Notes: generated from the sequence alone by a model not told the origin. Shown: positions 7,215 to 14,067, counted from the first letter of the stretch. The stretch: 14,461 nucleotides of DNA from Gammaproteobacteria bacterium (GCA_027297825.1 JAPUHH010000171.1:1-14461); one strand, 5' to 3'. A program made the numbers and translations.

Positions 7215-7952
7215 ATGAGTAATTCCAAAGTAGTCATGGTAACAGGTGCAGCAAGACGCATTGGCGCCGAACTCGTTCGCCACCTACATCATTCCGGCAT
7301 GAATATCATTCTACATTATCGCAGTTCAGAACATGACGCCGCCTCGCTTGCCAGTGATCTTAATGCAAAACGCGCTGACTCGATAAAACTTTTGCAAGGT
7401 GATTTAAAAGAGTATGCCAATAGTAAAAACTTAATCCAGCAGGCCGCTGCACTTTTTGGCCGCATTGATGTATTAATTAATAACGCATCATCTTTTTATC
7501 CCACAGACTTAAATGAAATAAATGAAGATCGCTGGGATGACTTAATTGGCGTTAACCTAAAGGCACCGTTATTTTTGACTCAGGCAATTGCGCCACATTT
7601 AAAAGCTTCACACGGCTGCATTATTAATATTGTCGACATCCATGCAGACCGACCGCTAAAAGATTATTCTGTGTATTGTATTGCTAAGGCAGGACTCGCG
7701 ATGCTGACAAAATCCATGGCGCGTGAACTCGCACCTGAAGTACGCGTAAATGGTATCTCCCCTGGCGCCATAATGTGGCCGGAACAGCAGCACTACGAGG
7801 ACAATCACCAAGAAATAATATCCCGCACCGCGTTAAAGAGACAAGGCAGCCCTTCCGACATTGCGGATACTGCATTGTTTTTAATCAACCACGCGAATTA
7901 CATCACCGGACAAATCATTGCGGTAGATGGAGGACGGACTTTAAGTAACTAA
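7215..7952 (+). CDS. folM: Pteridine reductase / dihydromonapterin reductase (FolM-type SDR)
   Basis: NADPH-dependent short-chain dehydrogenase that reduces dihydropterins such as dihydromonapterin, and to some degree dihydrofolate. 245 residues. The cofactor loop is TGAARRIG (10-17), the TGxxxRxG form typical of pteridine reductases rather than the TGxxxGxG of most SDRs. NNAS is at 89-92. The catalytic set is D141 in IVDIHADRP (aspartate in the place of the usual SDR serine, as in PTR1) with Y154-x-x-x-K158 (YCIAK). The C-terminal GGRTLSN ends the fold normally. The ATG at 7215 sits right before the first Rossmann strand. folB and folK lie about 1.1 kb downstream on the opposite strand, so the pterin genes are neighbours but not one operon. 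Confidence 0.93.
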   Translation: MSNSKVVMVTGAARRIGAELVRHLHHSGMNIILHYRSSEHDAASLASDLNAKRADSIKLLQGDLKEYANSKNLIQQAAALFGRIDVLINNASSFYPTDLNEINEDRWDDLIGVNLKAPLFLTQAIAPHLKASHGCIINIVDIHADRPLKDYSVYCIAKAGLAMLTKSMARELAPEVRVNGISPGAIMWPEQQHYEDNHQEIISRTALKRQGSPSDIADTALFLINHANYITGQIIAVDGGRTLSN

Positions 7953-7992
7953 AGTCTGACGCGAATAACCGCTACCTTACCGAGCACTATGG

Positions 7993-8112
7993 CTAACAAA
8001 GCGCACCGATTCCCGGTTCTGCTTTTTCCCGCCAGGTCCGAGTGACGACATAAAAATGGTCATCAATCTCCACTGGCCGTAAGCGCTCATTCAGAAAATA
8101 AACTAGCTGCGC
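7993..8112 (-). pseudogene. Possible gene remnant: 39-codon open stretch without a start
   Basis: Between in-frame TAG at 8113-8115 and TAG at 7993-7995 the minus strand is open for 39 codons, reading AQLVYFLNERLRPVEIDDHF and then YVVTRTWREKAEPGIGALC. The sequence looks protein-like and has no ATG, GTG or TTG start, as expected for the 3' end of a lost gene such as a transposase. But 39 open codons arise by chance often enough that this is weak. The same bases include the proposed folM terminator. Confidence 0.2.
7998..8027 (+). terminator. Possible intrinsic terminator after folM
   Basis: AAAGC-gc-ACCG / attcc / CGGT-tct-GCTTT followed by further Ts: a 5+4 bp stem with a 2/3-nt internal loop, ending in TTTTT at 8023-8027, 46 nt after the folM stop. 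The stem is imperfect and the T-run short, so this is tentative. Confidence 0.35.
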
Positions 8113-8209
8113 CTATGTATTTGTAAATATCATATATTTTTTGCGGAACAGCTCACTCTATAAATTATCGTAAAAGAATAAGGTCATTCCATAATTAACA
8201 AACCTAGCT

Positions 8210-8437
8210 ATGCTTTACAGAACCATAGATAACAGCGCAAACGTACGCTTAAGCAAAGAACGTCGTTCCGCTTCACAACTGAATACTTTCCCATTTGAAA
8301 ATTTGAAAGAAAATATAGTTCTTAAAGAACGTCGAGCTACTCTTGATAAGAGCGATGAAGGACTAGAAGTTACTGAAGCCAAGATTTCTCAGGCGGAGTT
8401 TCACAAATACTTCGATAAATATAAGCAAAGCGAGTAA
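8210..8437 (+). CDS. Hypothetical small protein, 75 aa
   Basis: Not recognised. It would encode a highly charged, hydrophilic 75-residue protein with no membrane segment, signal peptide or cysteine. It contains two similar segments, LSKERRSASQL (14-24) and LKERRATLDK (38-47), about 23 residues apart, which may be a degenerate internal repeat. The C-terminal third looks helical and mixed-charge. The ATG at 8210 is the only possible start (TAA at 8192-8194 closes the frame upstream), but there is no Shine-Dalgarno and no good promoter. It lies in the pocket between folM and folK, convergent with the 83-aa ORF. It could be a real small gene or a chance ORF. Confidence 0.4.
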   Translation: MLYRTIDNSANVRLSKERRSASQLNTFPFENLKENIVLKERRATLDKSDEGLEVTEAKISQAEFHKYFDKYKQSE

Positions 8438-8516
8438 ATCAAATTTCGCTTAATAATAAGTAATCTACCATTTATATGACCTCACGATATTACTGACCAA
8501 ACAAAATCCTTCTATC

Positions 8517-8768
8517 TCAGCTCTCGCCTGCTAGCAGCGCAAAGTCTGGTTTCTTGCCTTTCAGCTTAGCGTCTACCGTTGTCTCTCCTGCACCTATTGC
8601 AAAACAAAGCGCTTGGTCTCTTTCTGCAAAAGTCCTTTTAATATCTAGTTTTATGGCCCGTTCGCCTGACTTGAACAATGTTGCAACTGGAGAAAACAAG
8701 CCAGCACCTGTCTGACGGGCATTAAATAAAATCGTATAGTTTTTATATTTTTTGAGATCAGCCTTCAC
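8517..8768 (-). CDS. Hypothetical small protein, 83 aa (GTG start, strong SD)
   Basis: Not firmly recognised. 83 residues, soluble, basic N-terminus. The layout is strand-rich at the start (YTILFNARQTGAGLFSPVATL), then a segment with F-AERDQALCFAIGAGETTVD, resembling small domains in which a conserved 'rF.seeeAl..a...g...iD' helix follows two or three strands (DUF6566-like, from memory only). The start is GTG at 8766-8768, preceded by AGGAAGG at 8773-8779, one of the best ribosome-binding sites in the window; this supports it as a translated gene. It stands alone on the minus strand between folK's 3' side and folM. Confidence 0.6.
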   Translation of the reverse strand: MKADLKKYKNYTILFNARQTGAGLFSPVATLFKSGERAIKLDIKRTFAERDQALCFAIGAGETTVDAKLKGKKPDFALLAGES

Positions 8769-8772
8769 GAAA

Positions 8773-8779
8773 CCTTCCT
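8773..8779 (-). promoter_or_regulatory. Ribosome-binding site of the 83-aa ORF
   Basis: AGGAAGG on the minus strand, 4 nt from the GTG (7 nt if the first AGGA is used). It decides the start of the small ORF, since most genes in this window have weak or no Shine-Dalgarno. Confidence 0.6.
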
Positions 8780-8966
8780 ATTCAATAACTAATTTTTGCC
8801 AACACTTATATAAAACATATCCGCACTTAGCACATGGGATACGTGTAAAAGTTTACCGCTGGGTGATGCAAAATATTATCGTGATCGATGAAAAGTCAAG
8901 CATTCCTGCTAAAGCAAACTTTTTTGTTTATTTTTTCACTTAAGAGGAAGACCACATGATCGACTG

Positions 8967-9014
8967 AGCTTCAAACGGCAATTTTTGAATAAATTGTGAT
9001 CAAGATTTGAAGCT
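8967..9014. repeat. Nested inverted repeat downstream of folK
   Basis: Perfect 9-bp arms AGCTTCAAA (8967-8975) and TTTGAAGCT (9006-9014) enclose 30 nt, which itself holds CAATTT...AAATTG. It begins 20 nt past the folK stop, so it could protect or end the folBK transcript, but no T-run follows on the minus strand. The rest of 8769-9034 shows nothing I can assign. Confidence 0.4.
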
Positions 9015-9034
9015 GCTTTGAAAAAATAGCACGG

Positions 9035-9520
9035 TTAAAACGCATATTCCACAAACTTCATTCCCCCATTTTCTACACTCGCCTCCCATAACACATCGAT
9101 GGTTTGTTCTTCTTCTGGGTGTAGAACATCACCCGCAAGTTCAGCCAAAGGCTTCAACACAAAATTATAAAGAAAAATATCTGGATGTGGCAGATTGACG
9201 CCGTCCATTTGCATGACTAGATCGCCGTACAACAATTGATCTAAATCTAGTGTACGCGATTCAAATTTCTTTTTACCGCGTGTGCGGCCATGATCGGCTT
9301 CTATTTGCTTGAGGATTAGACTCACTTCTTTTGGCGAATAATCGGTATCAAATCCTACCACCAGGTTATGAAAATCGTCGCCTTCAAAGCCGATGGCTTT
9401 GGTTTCATATACATTGGAGATATCTAAGTAGCCAAAGCGCTCTTGCAGAGCACCGACTGAAGAAGGAATGTTATCCTCCTTATCGATATTACTGCCAATG
9501 CTGACGTACACGCGTGCCAT
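9035..9520 (-). CDS. folK: 6-hydroxymethyl-7,8-dihydropterin pyrophosphokinase (HPPK)
   Basis: Transfers pyrophosphate from ATP to 6-hydroxymethyl-7,8-dihydropterin, the step before dihydropteroate synthase in folate synthesis; cytoplasmic. 161 residues, normal length. MARVYVSIGSNI opens the fold. The HPPK signature is FESRTLDLDQLLYGD, with R89 and the Mg-binding aspartates D92 and D94. The next residue is Gln95, where isoleucine is usual (DLDILLY), a small deviation outside the metal ligands. LPHPDIFLYNFVLKPLAEL follows, as in the family. Its ATG shares one base with the folB stop (TAATG), so translation is probably coupled. Confidence 0.95.
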   Translation of the reverse strand: MARVYVSIGSNIDKEDNIPSSVGALQERFGYLDISNVYETKAIGFEGDDFHNLVVGFDTDYSPKEVSLILKQIEADHGRTRGKKKFESRTLDLDQLLYGDLVMQMDGVNLPHPDIFLYNFVLKPLAELAGDVLHPEEEQTIDVLWEASVENGGMKFVEYAF

Positions 9521-9879
9521 TAGTCGCTACGTTGGCCACGCTCTATGGTAATGCCCACATCACGCGAACCACGCACCGCCCCTGGTTTGCTGATGGTGAC
9601 GCGCACCCATGGGATGCTGAACTCACTGGTCAGAATTCCCGCTACCTTCTCAATTAGGGTTTCAATCAGCTCATAGCGGCTATCTTCAACAAACTGGGCG
9701 ATGCGCTTGGAGATGGCTTTATAGTCCAGGGTGTCGTCTATAGAATCAGTGGCGGCAGCTTTGGCGATATCGGTAGCCATTTCCAGATCGACTCGCACCT
9801 TCTGTTTAATGCGTTTTTCCCACTCGAATATACCGATGGTGGCCATAACCTCTAAATCACGTAAAAATATTATGTCCAT
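9520..9879 (-). CDS. folB: Dihydroneopterin aldolase
   Basis: Cleaves 7,8-dihydroneopterin to 6-hydroxymethyl-7,8-dihydropterin and glycolaldehyde, feeding FolK directly; forms an octamer in the cytoplasm. 119 residues, the E. coli length. Key residues are visible: E21 in IGIFEWEKRIKQK, Y53 in TLDYKAI, K98 in TISKPGAV, and a VGITIERG end. It is first in the folB-folK pair and overlaps folK by one base. A TATACT box (minus strand, 9926-9931) about 50 nt upstream of the ATG is a possible -10 without a clear -35. No Shine-Dalgarno is evident. Confidence 0.96.
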   Translation of the reverse strand: MDIIFLRDLEVMATIGIFEWEKRIKQKVRVDLEMATDIAKAAATDSIDDTLDYKAISKRIAQFVEDSRYELIETLIEKVAGILTSEFSIPWVRVTISKPGAVRGSRDVGITIERGQRSD

Positions 9880-9942
9880 TTGCTTAGTTTATGAGTATTC
9901 CGAGTTTATTTAGGGTAGTTTTAGCAGTATAGCTGAGCTTGC

Positions 9943-9971
9943 TTGTGCCATTTTAGTGATTCTGGTATCTT
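9943..9971 (+). promoter_or_regulatory. Promoter of rpmB-rpmG with extended -10
   Basis: TTGTGC (9943-9948), a 17-bp spacer, then TATCTT (9966-9971) with the extended -10 dinucleotide TG at 9963-9964. The bases just after, CACGCGCCC, form a GC-rich discriminator of the sort found at stringently controlled ribosomal promoters. It would give a leader of roughly 40-45 nt to the rpmB ATG. Confidence 0.55.
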
Positions 9972-10022
9972 CACGCGCCCTATCTCGATAGATTTACCAC
10001 AATAACTTAAGAAGCAATAATT

Positions 10023-10259
10023 ATGTCACGCGTCTGCCAAGTCACTGGAAAAAAACCCGCTTCGGGCAATAACGTATCTCATGCCAATAATAGAACACGG
10101 CGTCGATTTATGCCTAATCTTCACACGCACCGCTTTTGGGTAGAGAGTGAGAATAAATGGGTAAAGTTGCGGCTCACCACAAAGGCCATGCGCATTATTG
10201 ACAAAAAGGGCATAGATGAAGTGCTCGTTGATATACGAAAACGTGGCATCAAAGTTTAA
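10023..10259 (+). CDS. rpmB: 50S ribosomal protein L28
   Basis: Structural protein of the large ribosomal subunit. 78 residues, exactly the usual bacterial length. It begins MSRVCQVTGKKPASGNNVSH and runs through NRTRRRFMPNLHTHRFW, a region strongly conserved in L28. Its first residues keep Cys5. AAGAAG lies 7 nt before the ATG and serves as a modest Shine-Dalgarno. It is the first gene of the rpmB-rpmG operon, with rpmG 30 nt downstream. Confidence 0.98.
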   Translation: MSRVCQVTGKKPASGNNVSHANNRTRRRFMPNLHTHRFWVESENKWVKLRLTTKAMRIIDKKGIDEVLVDIRKRGIKV

Positions 10260-10289
10260 ATCAATAACTTCAATTAAGAAAATACGCTC

Positions 10290-10457
10290 ATGGCAAAATC
10301 AGCTCGCGAAAAAATTAAACTAGTGTCTAGCGCTGGTACCGGTCATTTTTATACCACCAGCAAAAACAAACGCACCATGCCAGACAAGCTTGAAATGAAA
10401 AAGTACGACCCTGTTATACGTAAGCACGTACTGTACAAAGAAGCGAAAATCAAATAA
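10290..10457 (+). CDS. rpmG: 50S ribosomal protein L33
   Basis: Structural protein of the large subunit near the E site. 55 residues, the standard length: it starts MAKSAREKIKLVSSAGTGHF, continues YTTSKNKRTMPDKLEMKKYD and ends KEAKIK. It lacks the zinc-binding cysteine pairs, so it is the C-minus form. A partial Shine-Dalgarno, AAGAAA, is in the 30-nt gap after rpmB. It is the second and last gene of the rpmB-rpmG operon, convergent with the desaturase gene. Confidence 0.98.
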   Translation: MAKSAREKIKLVSSAGTGHFYTTSKNKRTMPDKLEMKKYDPVIRKHVLYKEAKIK

Positions 10458-10487
10458 AGATCAGACTGCTTTCTACCTAGATTGCTT

Positions 10488-10522
10488 CGCTAACAAAAAT
10501 TCACTCTTGCAATTTTTTAGCG
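10488..10522. terminator. Possible bidirectional terminator between rpmG and the desaturase gene
   Basis: CGCTAA-ca-AAAATT (10488-10501) pairs with AATTTTTTAGCG (10511-10522), 12 bp with a 2-nt bulge and a 9-nt loop. It sits between two convergent genes (31 nt after rpmG, 42 nt after the desaturase). The T-tracts lie inside the stem rather than after it, so it is an atypical terminator at best. Confidence 0.3.
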
Positions 10523-10563
10523 CTTCCGCCTTTTATAGTGAAGATCGTAATCACGGAATAGAG

Positions 10564-11754
10564 CTATTTAGGAAACTGTACTGCGGGCTGCAATGCATAG
10601 CTGCGCAAACTCTGCGCAAACTCTTCCAATACCTTAATACCTGTCGCTTCGGCTTCCTTACACCACTGTATGATCGCTTGAATTAAGCGTTCATGGCTGG
10701 CATGGGCTTCGTTCCATAATTCTTGCAACTTGTGACGAAATTCATACACCGTTTTTAAAACTTCGTTATTTTTCAACAACTCTTGCAGGTGTTGTCGATG
10801 CGAGGGTTTTAGACGGCTGTCTTCGCGCACTAAAGCTGTACGCAGCTGACGTACGAGTTTTTGATAGCGTGCATCTATTGTAGATAACTCTTCGTGAAAA
10901 GTTGGCAACGTTACCCGTTGTGCATAATCAGCCATTACGTGCAGTTGACTTGAAATCATAGCCTTGGCCGTTTCAAGATCAATCTTATCTTTATGGATAA
11001 GCCTAGTTGGCTGGGGTGCGCGCCGACGGACTTTTGCTAAGCGCATAAACACTAGCAACTGAATGTATAACCAACCTATGTCAAACTCCCACCATTTACT
11101 AGAAAATTTCGCCGAACTTGGGTAGGCATGATGATTGTTATGCAATTCTTCACCGCCAATAATGAGACCAAGATTGATGACATTGGTGGAACCATCTTGG
11201 CTTTCAAAATTACGATAGCCCCAATAATGACCAATGCCATTAATAATTCCTGCCGCCGTAACAGGAATCCAAATCATTTGAATGGCCCAAATAGTGATCC
11301 CAATAAACCCAAATAAAATGAAATTTAAAATAAAGGTGGCAGCAATCCCATAAAAAGTAAAAGGTATGTAGAGATTGCGTTCAATCCAATCATTGGGCGT
11401 GCCATGACCATAATTTTTTATGGTTTGCGGATTCTTGGCTTCTGCTCGATACAATTCTGCGCCTTGCCAAAACACTACGCCAATACCTTTAGCATGTGGA
11501 CTATGCGGATCTTCTGCAGTTTCAGTTTTTGCGTGATGTTTGCGATGAATAGCCACCCAATCTTTGGTTACCATTCCAGTCGTCGCCCATAACCAAAAAC
11601 GGAAAAAGTGCGACACCAGTGGATGCAAGTCTAAGGCACAATGCGCTTGGCTGCGATGCAAATACAACGTTACCGATACAATTGTAATATGGGTAAGGAT
11701 AAGTGTAAGGACTATATAGCCCCACCAAGGCAGTGTAATTAATCCATCAAGCAT
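10564..11754 (-). CDS. Acyl-CoA/acyl-lipid delta-9-type fatty acid desaturase
   Basis: Integral membrane di-iron desaturase that puts a cis double bond into saturated acyl chains, probably adjusting membrane fluidity. 396 residues. The three histidine boxes are complete: HRSQAH (33-38), HRKHH (70-74) and HNNHH (205-209, in EELHNNHHAYPSSAKFS), with GHYWGYRNFE before the last. Hydrophobic stretches at about 11-31, 132-152 and 153-172 fit membrane hairpins. The last ~140 residues form a charged, helical tail ending in WCKEAEATGI and a LRSYALQP motif; this tail is shared, as I recall, by proteobacterial DesA-like desaturases. The ATG at 11754 has AAGGG 8 nt upstream. A single gene. Confidence 0.93.
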   Translation of the reverse strand: MLDGLITLPWWGYIVLTLILTHITIVSVTLYLHRSQAHCALDLHPLVSHFFRFWLWATTGMVTKDWVAIHRKHHAKTETAEDPHSPHAKGIGVVFWQGAELYRAEAKNPQTIKNYGHGTPNDWIERNLYIPFTFYGIAATFILNFILFGFIGITIWAIQMIWIPVTAAGIINGIGHYWGYRNFESQDGSTNVINLGLIIGGEELHNNHHAYPSSAKFSSKWWEFDIGWLYIQLLVFMRLAKVRRRAPQPTRLIHKDKIDLETAKAMISSQLHVMADYAQRVTLPTFHEELSTIDARYQKLVRQLRTALVREDSRLKPSHRQHLQELLKNNEVLKTVYEFRHKLQELWNEAHASHERLIQAIIQWCKEAEATGIKVLEEFAQSLRSYALQPAVQFPK

Positions 11755-11930
11755 GTAATTGACCCTTGTTAATTATTATTATTTTGATGTGAAAAATGCT
11801 TCCTCATTTAGCCCGCAGATAATACGTGCTTGCCGTTGCCTAGGGCAAGTGGTATGAGACCACCGGTTAGGACCTATAGACACTTGTTCTCAATGTATCC
11901 GCTCACGTTAGCCCCAAATCCTCCGAATGG

Positions 11931-11964
11931 TGGTCAGATACACGCCAACGTGGCGTAATGACCA
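11931..11964. repeat. Nested palindromic hairpin (TGGTCA...ACGCCA-ACG-TGGCGT...TGACCA)
   Basis: Outer arms TGGTCA (11931-11936) and TGACCA (11959-11964) enclose perfect inner arms ACGCCA (11942-11947) and TGGCGT (11951-11956) around an ACG loop, with GATAC and AA as the unequal internal loop. 12 bp pair in total within 34 nt. It has no following T-run. It could be a repeat-element fragment, a protein-binding site or a structured RNA. Confidence 0.5.
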
Positions 11965-12298
11965 TAGCAGGCTCTGAAGGTAGTTGCTTTTATCCAATAT
12001 CAATTGACTTTAAAAATAGGTATGAGCTGGTAGATTCTTAGCTTTTCCCCCGCTTTGCCAGCACTGCCTGTGCTCAAAAAACGAGCGTTTACTTCAAGCT
12101 GCGTGTAAATGATCTATTCACGATAATGTAGCCACCAAAATGCTGCAACATTTGCGTTATTTGCTTAAACTTTTTCTACCAATACCTCAAGCTCTACTGA
12201 CGGTAGCAACAGAATCATCGCGCTTTTCGTGCTCTAACTTACAAGAATTTCTTCACTGCACTTCGAATCTAATTTTGAGCGCGCTTCTATAGAAGGAA

Positions 12299-12317
12299 GA
12301 TTGTATAATTCACAATC
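12299..12317 (+). promoter_or_regulatory. Probable -10 box inside an inverted repeat, ABC operon
   Basis: A perfect TATAAT (12304-12309) lies 44 nt before the start of the ATPase gene. It is embedded in the 6-bp inverted repeat GATTGT (12299-12304) / ACAATC (12312-12317). No good -35 is found at 16-18 bp upstream, which would suit an activator-dependent or repressor-controlled promoter. The repressor-site reading is inference. Confidence 0.45.
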
Positions 12318-12353
12318 CGCCTAGACGGTCATTAAAATAATAAGCCAGACTTT

Positions 12354-13304
12354 ATGACACAAGAAACACTGTTATCCGTACAAAATCTGCAACGCAGTTT
12401 TGATGGCAACGAGGCGGTACACAATCTTAATTTTGAGATTCATCGCGGTGAAGTCGTCGCCTTACTAGGTACCAATGGGGCTGGCAAGTCGACAACTTTA
12501 AATATGATTACCGGTAATTTAAAACCCGACGCTGGCGAGGTCAATATCTGTGGTTTGAACGTTTTCACCAAACCAAAACAAGCTAAAACTAATTTAGGCT
12601 ATCTTCCTGAAACTCCTCCATTGTATCGAGAACTCAATGTATCTGAATATTTGCAATTTGCTGCATGCCTCCATGGTGTCGGAAAAGCACAGGTACAAAA
12701 CAGTATCGATAAAGCGTTAGAGATTTGTGGGTTAAACACCGTCCGAAAAAAGCTTATTGCCAATTTATCCAAAGGCTTTCAGCAACGAGTCGGCATTGCG
12801 CAAGCCATTATTCATAATCCAGCTTTGGTAATATTAGACGAGCCCACCATTGGCTTAGACCCAGTACAAATGCAAGATATACGCGCATTACTTGATGACC
12901 TATCCAACAATCACAGTGTGTTACTTTCCACTCATATGCTAGCCGAAGCAGAATCAACTTGTGATCGTGTATTAATTATTGACAAAGGTTCTTTACTACT
13001 GGACCAAGCGTTGCAAAATTTAAATTCCAGTCCCGACAAACGAGTAAAATTACGTTTCCATGGCAATCCGCCCGTCGAAGCCCTAAATGCAATTGTAGGC
13101 TGCAGATCCGTAAGTTGTTCGCAGTATGGTAATTTTATGTGCCGTTATGACGGCGCGGATTTTATACAACAAGTGCAGGCGCAATCATTGGAAAACAACT
13201 GGCAGCTTTATGAAATTGGGCCGATTGCGAGCTCTTTAGAACAGGTATTTTTAGATCTGGTAGTACGCGACTCCGGCGTATCGAATGCGCAAGCCATACA
13301 ATGA
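12354..13304 (+). CDS. ABC transporter ATP-binding protein (GldA-like)
   Basis: Cytoplasmic ATPase that powers an ABC-2 type membrane complex. 316 residues: one nucleotide-binding domain (about 6-225) plus a C-terminal extension of about 90 residues, as in GldA/CcmA-type multidrug ATPases. Walker A GTNGAGKST is at 39-47, a Q-loop position reads YLPETPPLY (Glu in place of Gln, common in this subgroup), the ABC signature LSKGF is at 138-142, Walker B VILDEPT has D162 and E163, and the H-loop is H194 in STHM. The ATG gives the normal short lead to the first strand; no Shine-Dalgarno is obvious. Its last four bases (ATGA) overlap the permease start, indicating coupled translation. The substrate is unknown. 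Confidence 0.94.
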   Translation: MTQETLLSVQNLQRSFDGNEAVHNLNFEIHRGEVVALLGTNGAGKSTTLNMITGNLKPDAGEVNICGLNVFTKPKQAKTNLGYLPETPPLYRELNVSEYLQFAACLHGVGKAQVQNSIDKALEICGLNTVRKKLIANLSKGFQQRVGIAQAIIHNPALVILDEPTIGLDPVQMQDIRALLDDLSNNHSVLLSTHMLAEAESTCDRVLIIDKGSLLLDQALQNLNSSPDKRVKLRFHGNPPVEALNAIVGCRSVSCSQYGNFMCRYDGADFIQQVQAQSLENNWQLYEIGPIASSLEQVFLDLVVRDSGVSNAQAIQ

Positions 13305-14053
13305 CCTGGCTAATTACTCACAATGAATTCAAGCGCGTATGGTACTCATCTATTGCATGGGTATTATTTTCTATCGCTCTGTTTGTGCTGGGTCTATTGT
13401 TATTAGTATTATTGAATAATTTTTATAGTGATGTGCAAGCTAAATTAGTAAGTTTAAAACATGCACCTGGATTAACCGACTTAGTCATTGCGCCCTACTT
13501 ATTTTGGGTCGCAGTGGTAGGCGTGTTTATTGTGCCATTGTTTGCGGTACGTAGTTGCACAGAAGAACGGCTTCAGGGTGCTGACCTATTATTAAGTAGC
13601 GCACCGATCAGCAACGTGCAAATTGTTTTAGGGAAATTTTTTGCGCTAACCTTATTCGCATTTATCTATACCGCAGTATGCAGCTCCCTAGCGCTTGCAT
13701 TGGGTTATTTCACTGCGCTAGATTACGGCAAGATTGCCGCTGCTTGCCTGGGGGTATTTCTATATATCAGCTCATTTTGTGCTGCGGCAATATTTGTTGC
13801 GCACCTTACACGCACGCCCATTATTGCAACGGCAGCCATCTTAGGTTTGTTACTAGTATTGGTGATGTTGTATATGTCAGGCTCTGCAACGAGTAGTAGT
13901 AGTGAACTTTTTTTATACTTATCTAATTTTCCGCATTTAGCAGACATGCTTACGGGTTCTATCGATACTACGCATATTGCCTATTTTTTATTGTTTACAC
14001 TTTTATTTTTATGCTTGAGCGTACGCAATCTTAACCGTCGTTACTGCTTTTAA
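13301..14053 (+). CDS. ABC-2 type permease (GldF-like)
   Basis: Membrane subunit of the transporter whose ATPase precedes it. 250 residues with about six hydrophobic segments: near 15-40, 62-84, 105-130, 140-165, 170-190 and 225-242. Between the second and third is a conserved-looking stretch, RSCTEERLQGADLLLSSAPIS, which fits the ABC-2 permease pattern 'RsiaeErr.GTlelLlsaPvs' near the coupling region. The GldF group is this size. The ATG overlaps the ATPase stop by four bases. It is followed after 14 nt by a GldG-like gene, giving the A-F-G order of the Bacteroidota gliding-associated transporter and of its many proteobacterial relatives of unknown role. Confidence 0.9.
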   Translation: MTWLITHNEFKRVWYSSIAWVLFSIALFVLGLLLLVLLNNFYSDVQAKLVSLKHAPGLTDLVIAPYLFWVAVVGVFIVPLFAVRSCTEERLQGADLLLSSAPISNVQIVLGKFFALTLFAFIYTAVCSSLALALGYFTALDYGKIAAACLGVFLYISSFCAAAIFVAHLTRTPIIATAAILGLLLVLVMLYMSGSATSSSSELFLYLSNFPHLADMLTGSIDTTHIAYFLLFTLLFLCLSVRNLNRRYCF

Positions 14054-14067
14054 TTCGCCTAAAATCT

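Larger units (their letters stand above)
11755..12353. other. Gene-free gap with hairpin cluster
   Basis: 599 bp without a supported gene. The left part (11829-11964) holds three hairpins in close order: CTTGCC/GGCAAG (11829-11849), GTGGT/ACCAC (11849-11863) and a nested one (11931-11964, own entry). Another 5-bp hairpin, AGCAC/GTGCT, is at 12060-12074. The right end (12299-12317) carries the probable promoter of the ABC operon. Between about 11965 and 12298 nothing else was identified. The CCGAATGGTGGTCAG run at 11923-11937 is faintly like the GTGGTCA-rich ends of IS21-family elements, so the left part may be transposon debris; this is a weak resemblance. Confidence 0.5.

Noticed and set aside
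8752..8943. 63-codon plus-strand ORF overlapping the 83-aa ORF start
   Set aside because: It runs antisense over the strong ribosome-binding site of the opposite ORF and has no Shine-Dalgarno or family likeness.
12004..12036. TTGACT with TAGATT as a promoter
   Set aside because: The spacing is 21 bp, too long for a normal sigma-70 promoter.
12140..12292. 50-codon ORF (MLQHLRYLLKLFL...) in the gap before the ABC operon
   Set aside because: No ribosome-binding site or promoter, no recognisable domain, and of a length expected by chance.
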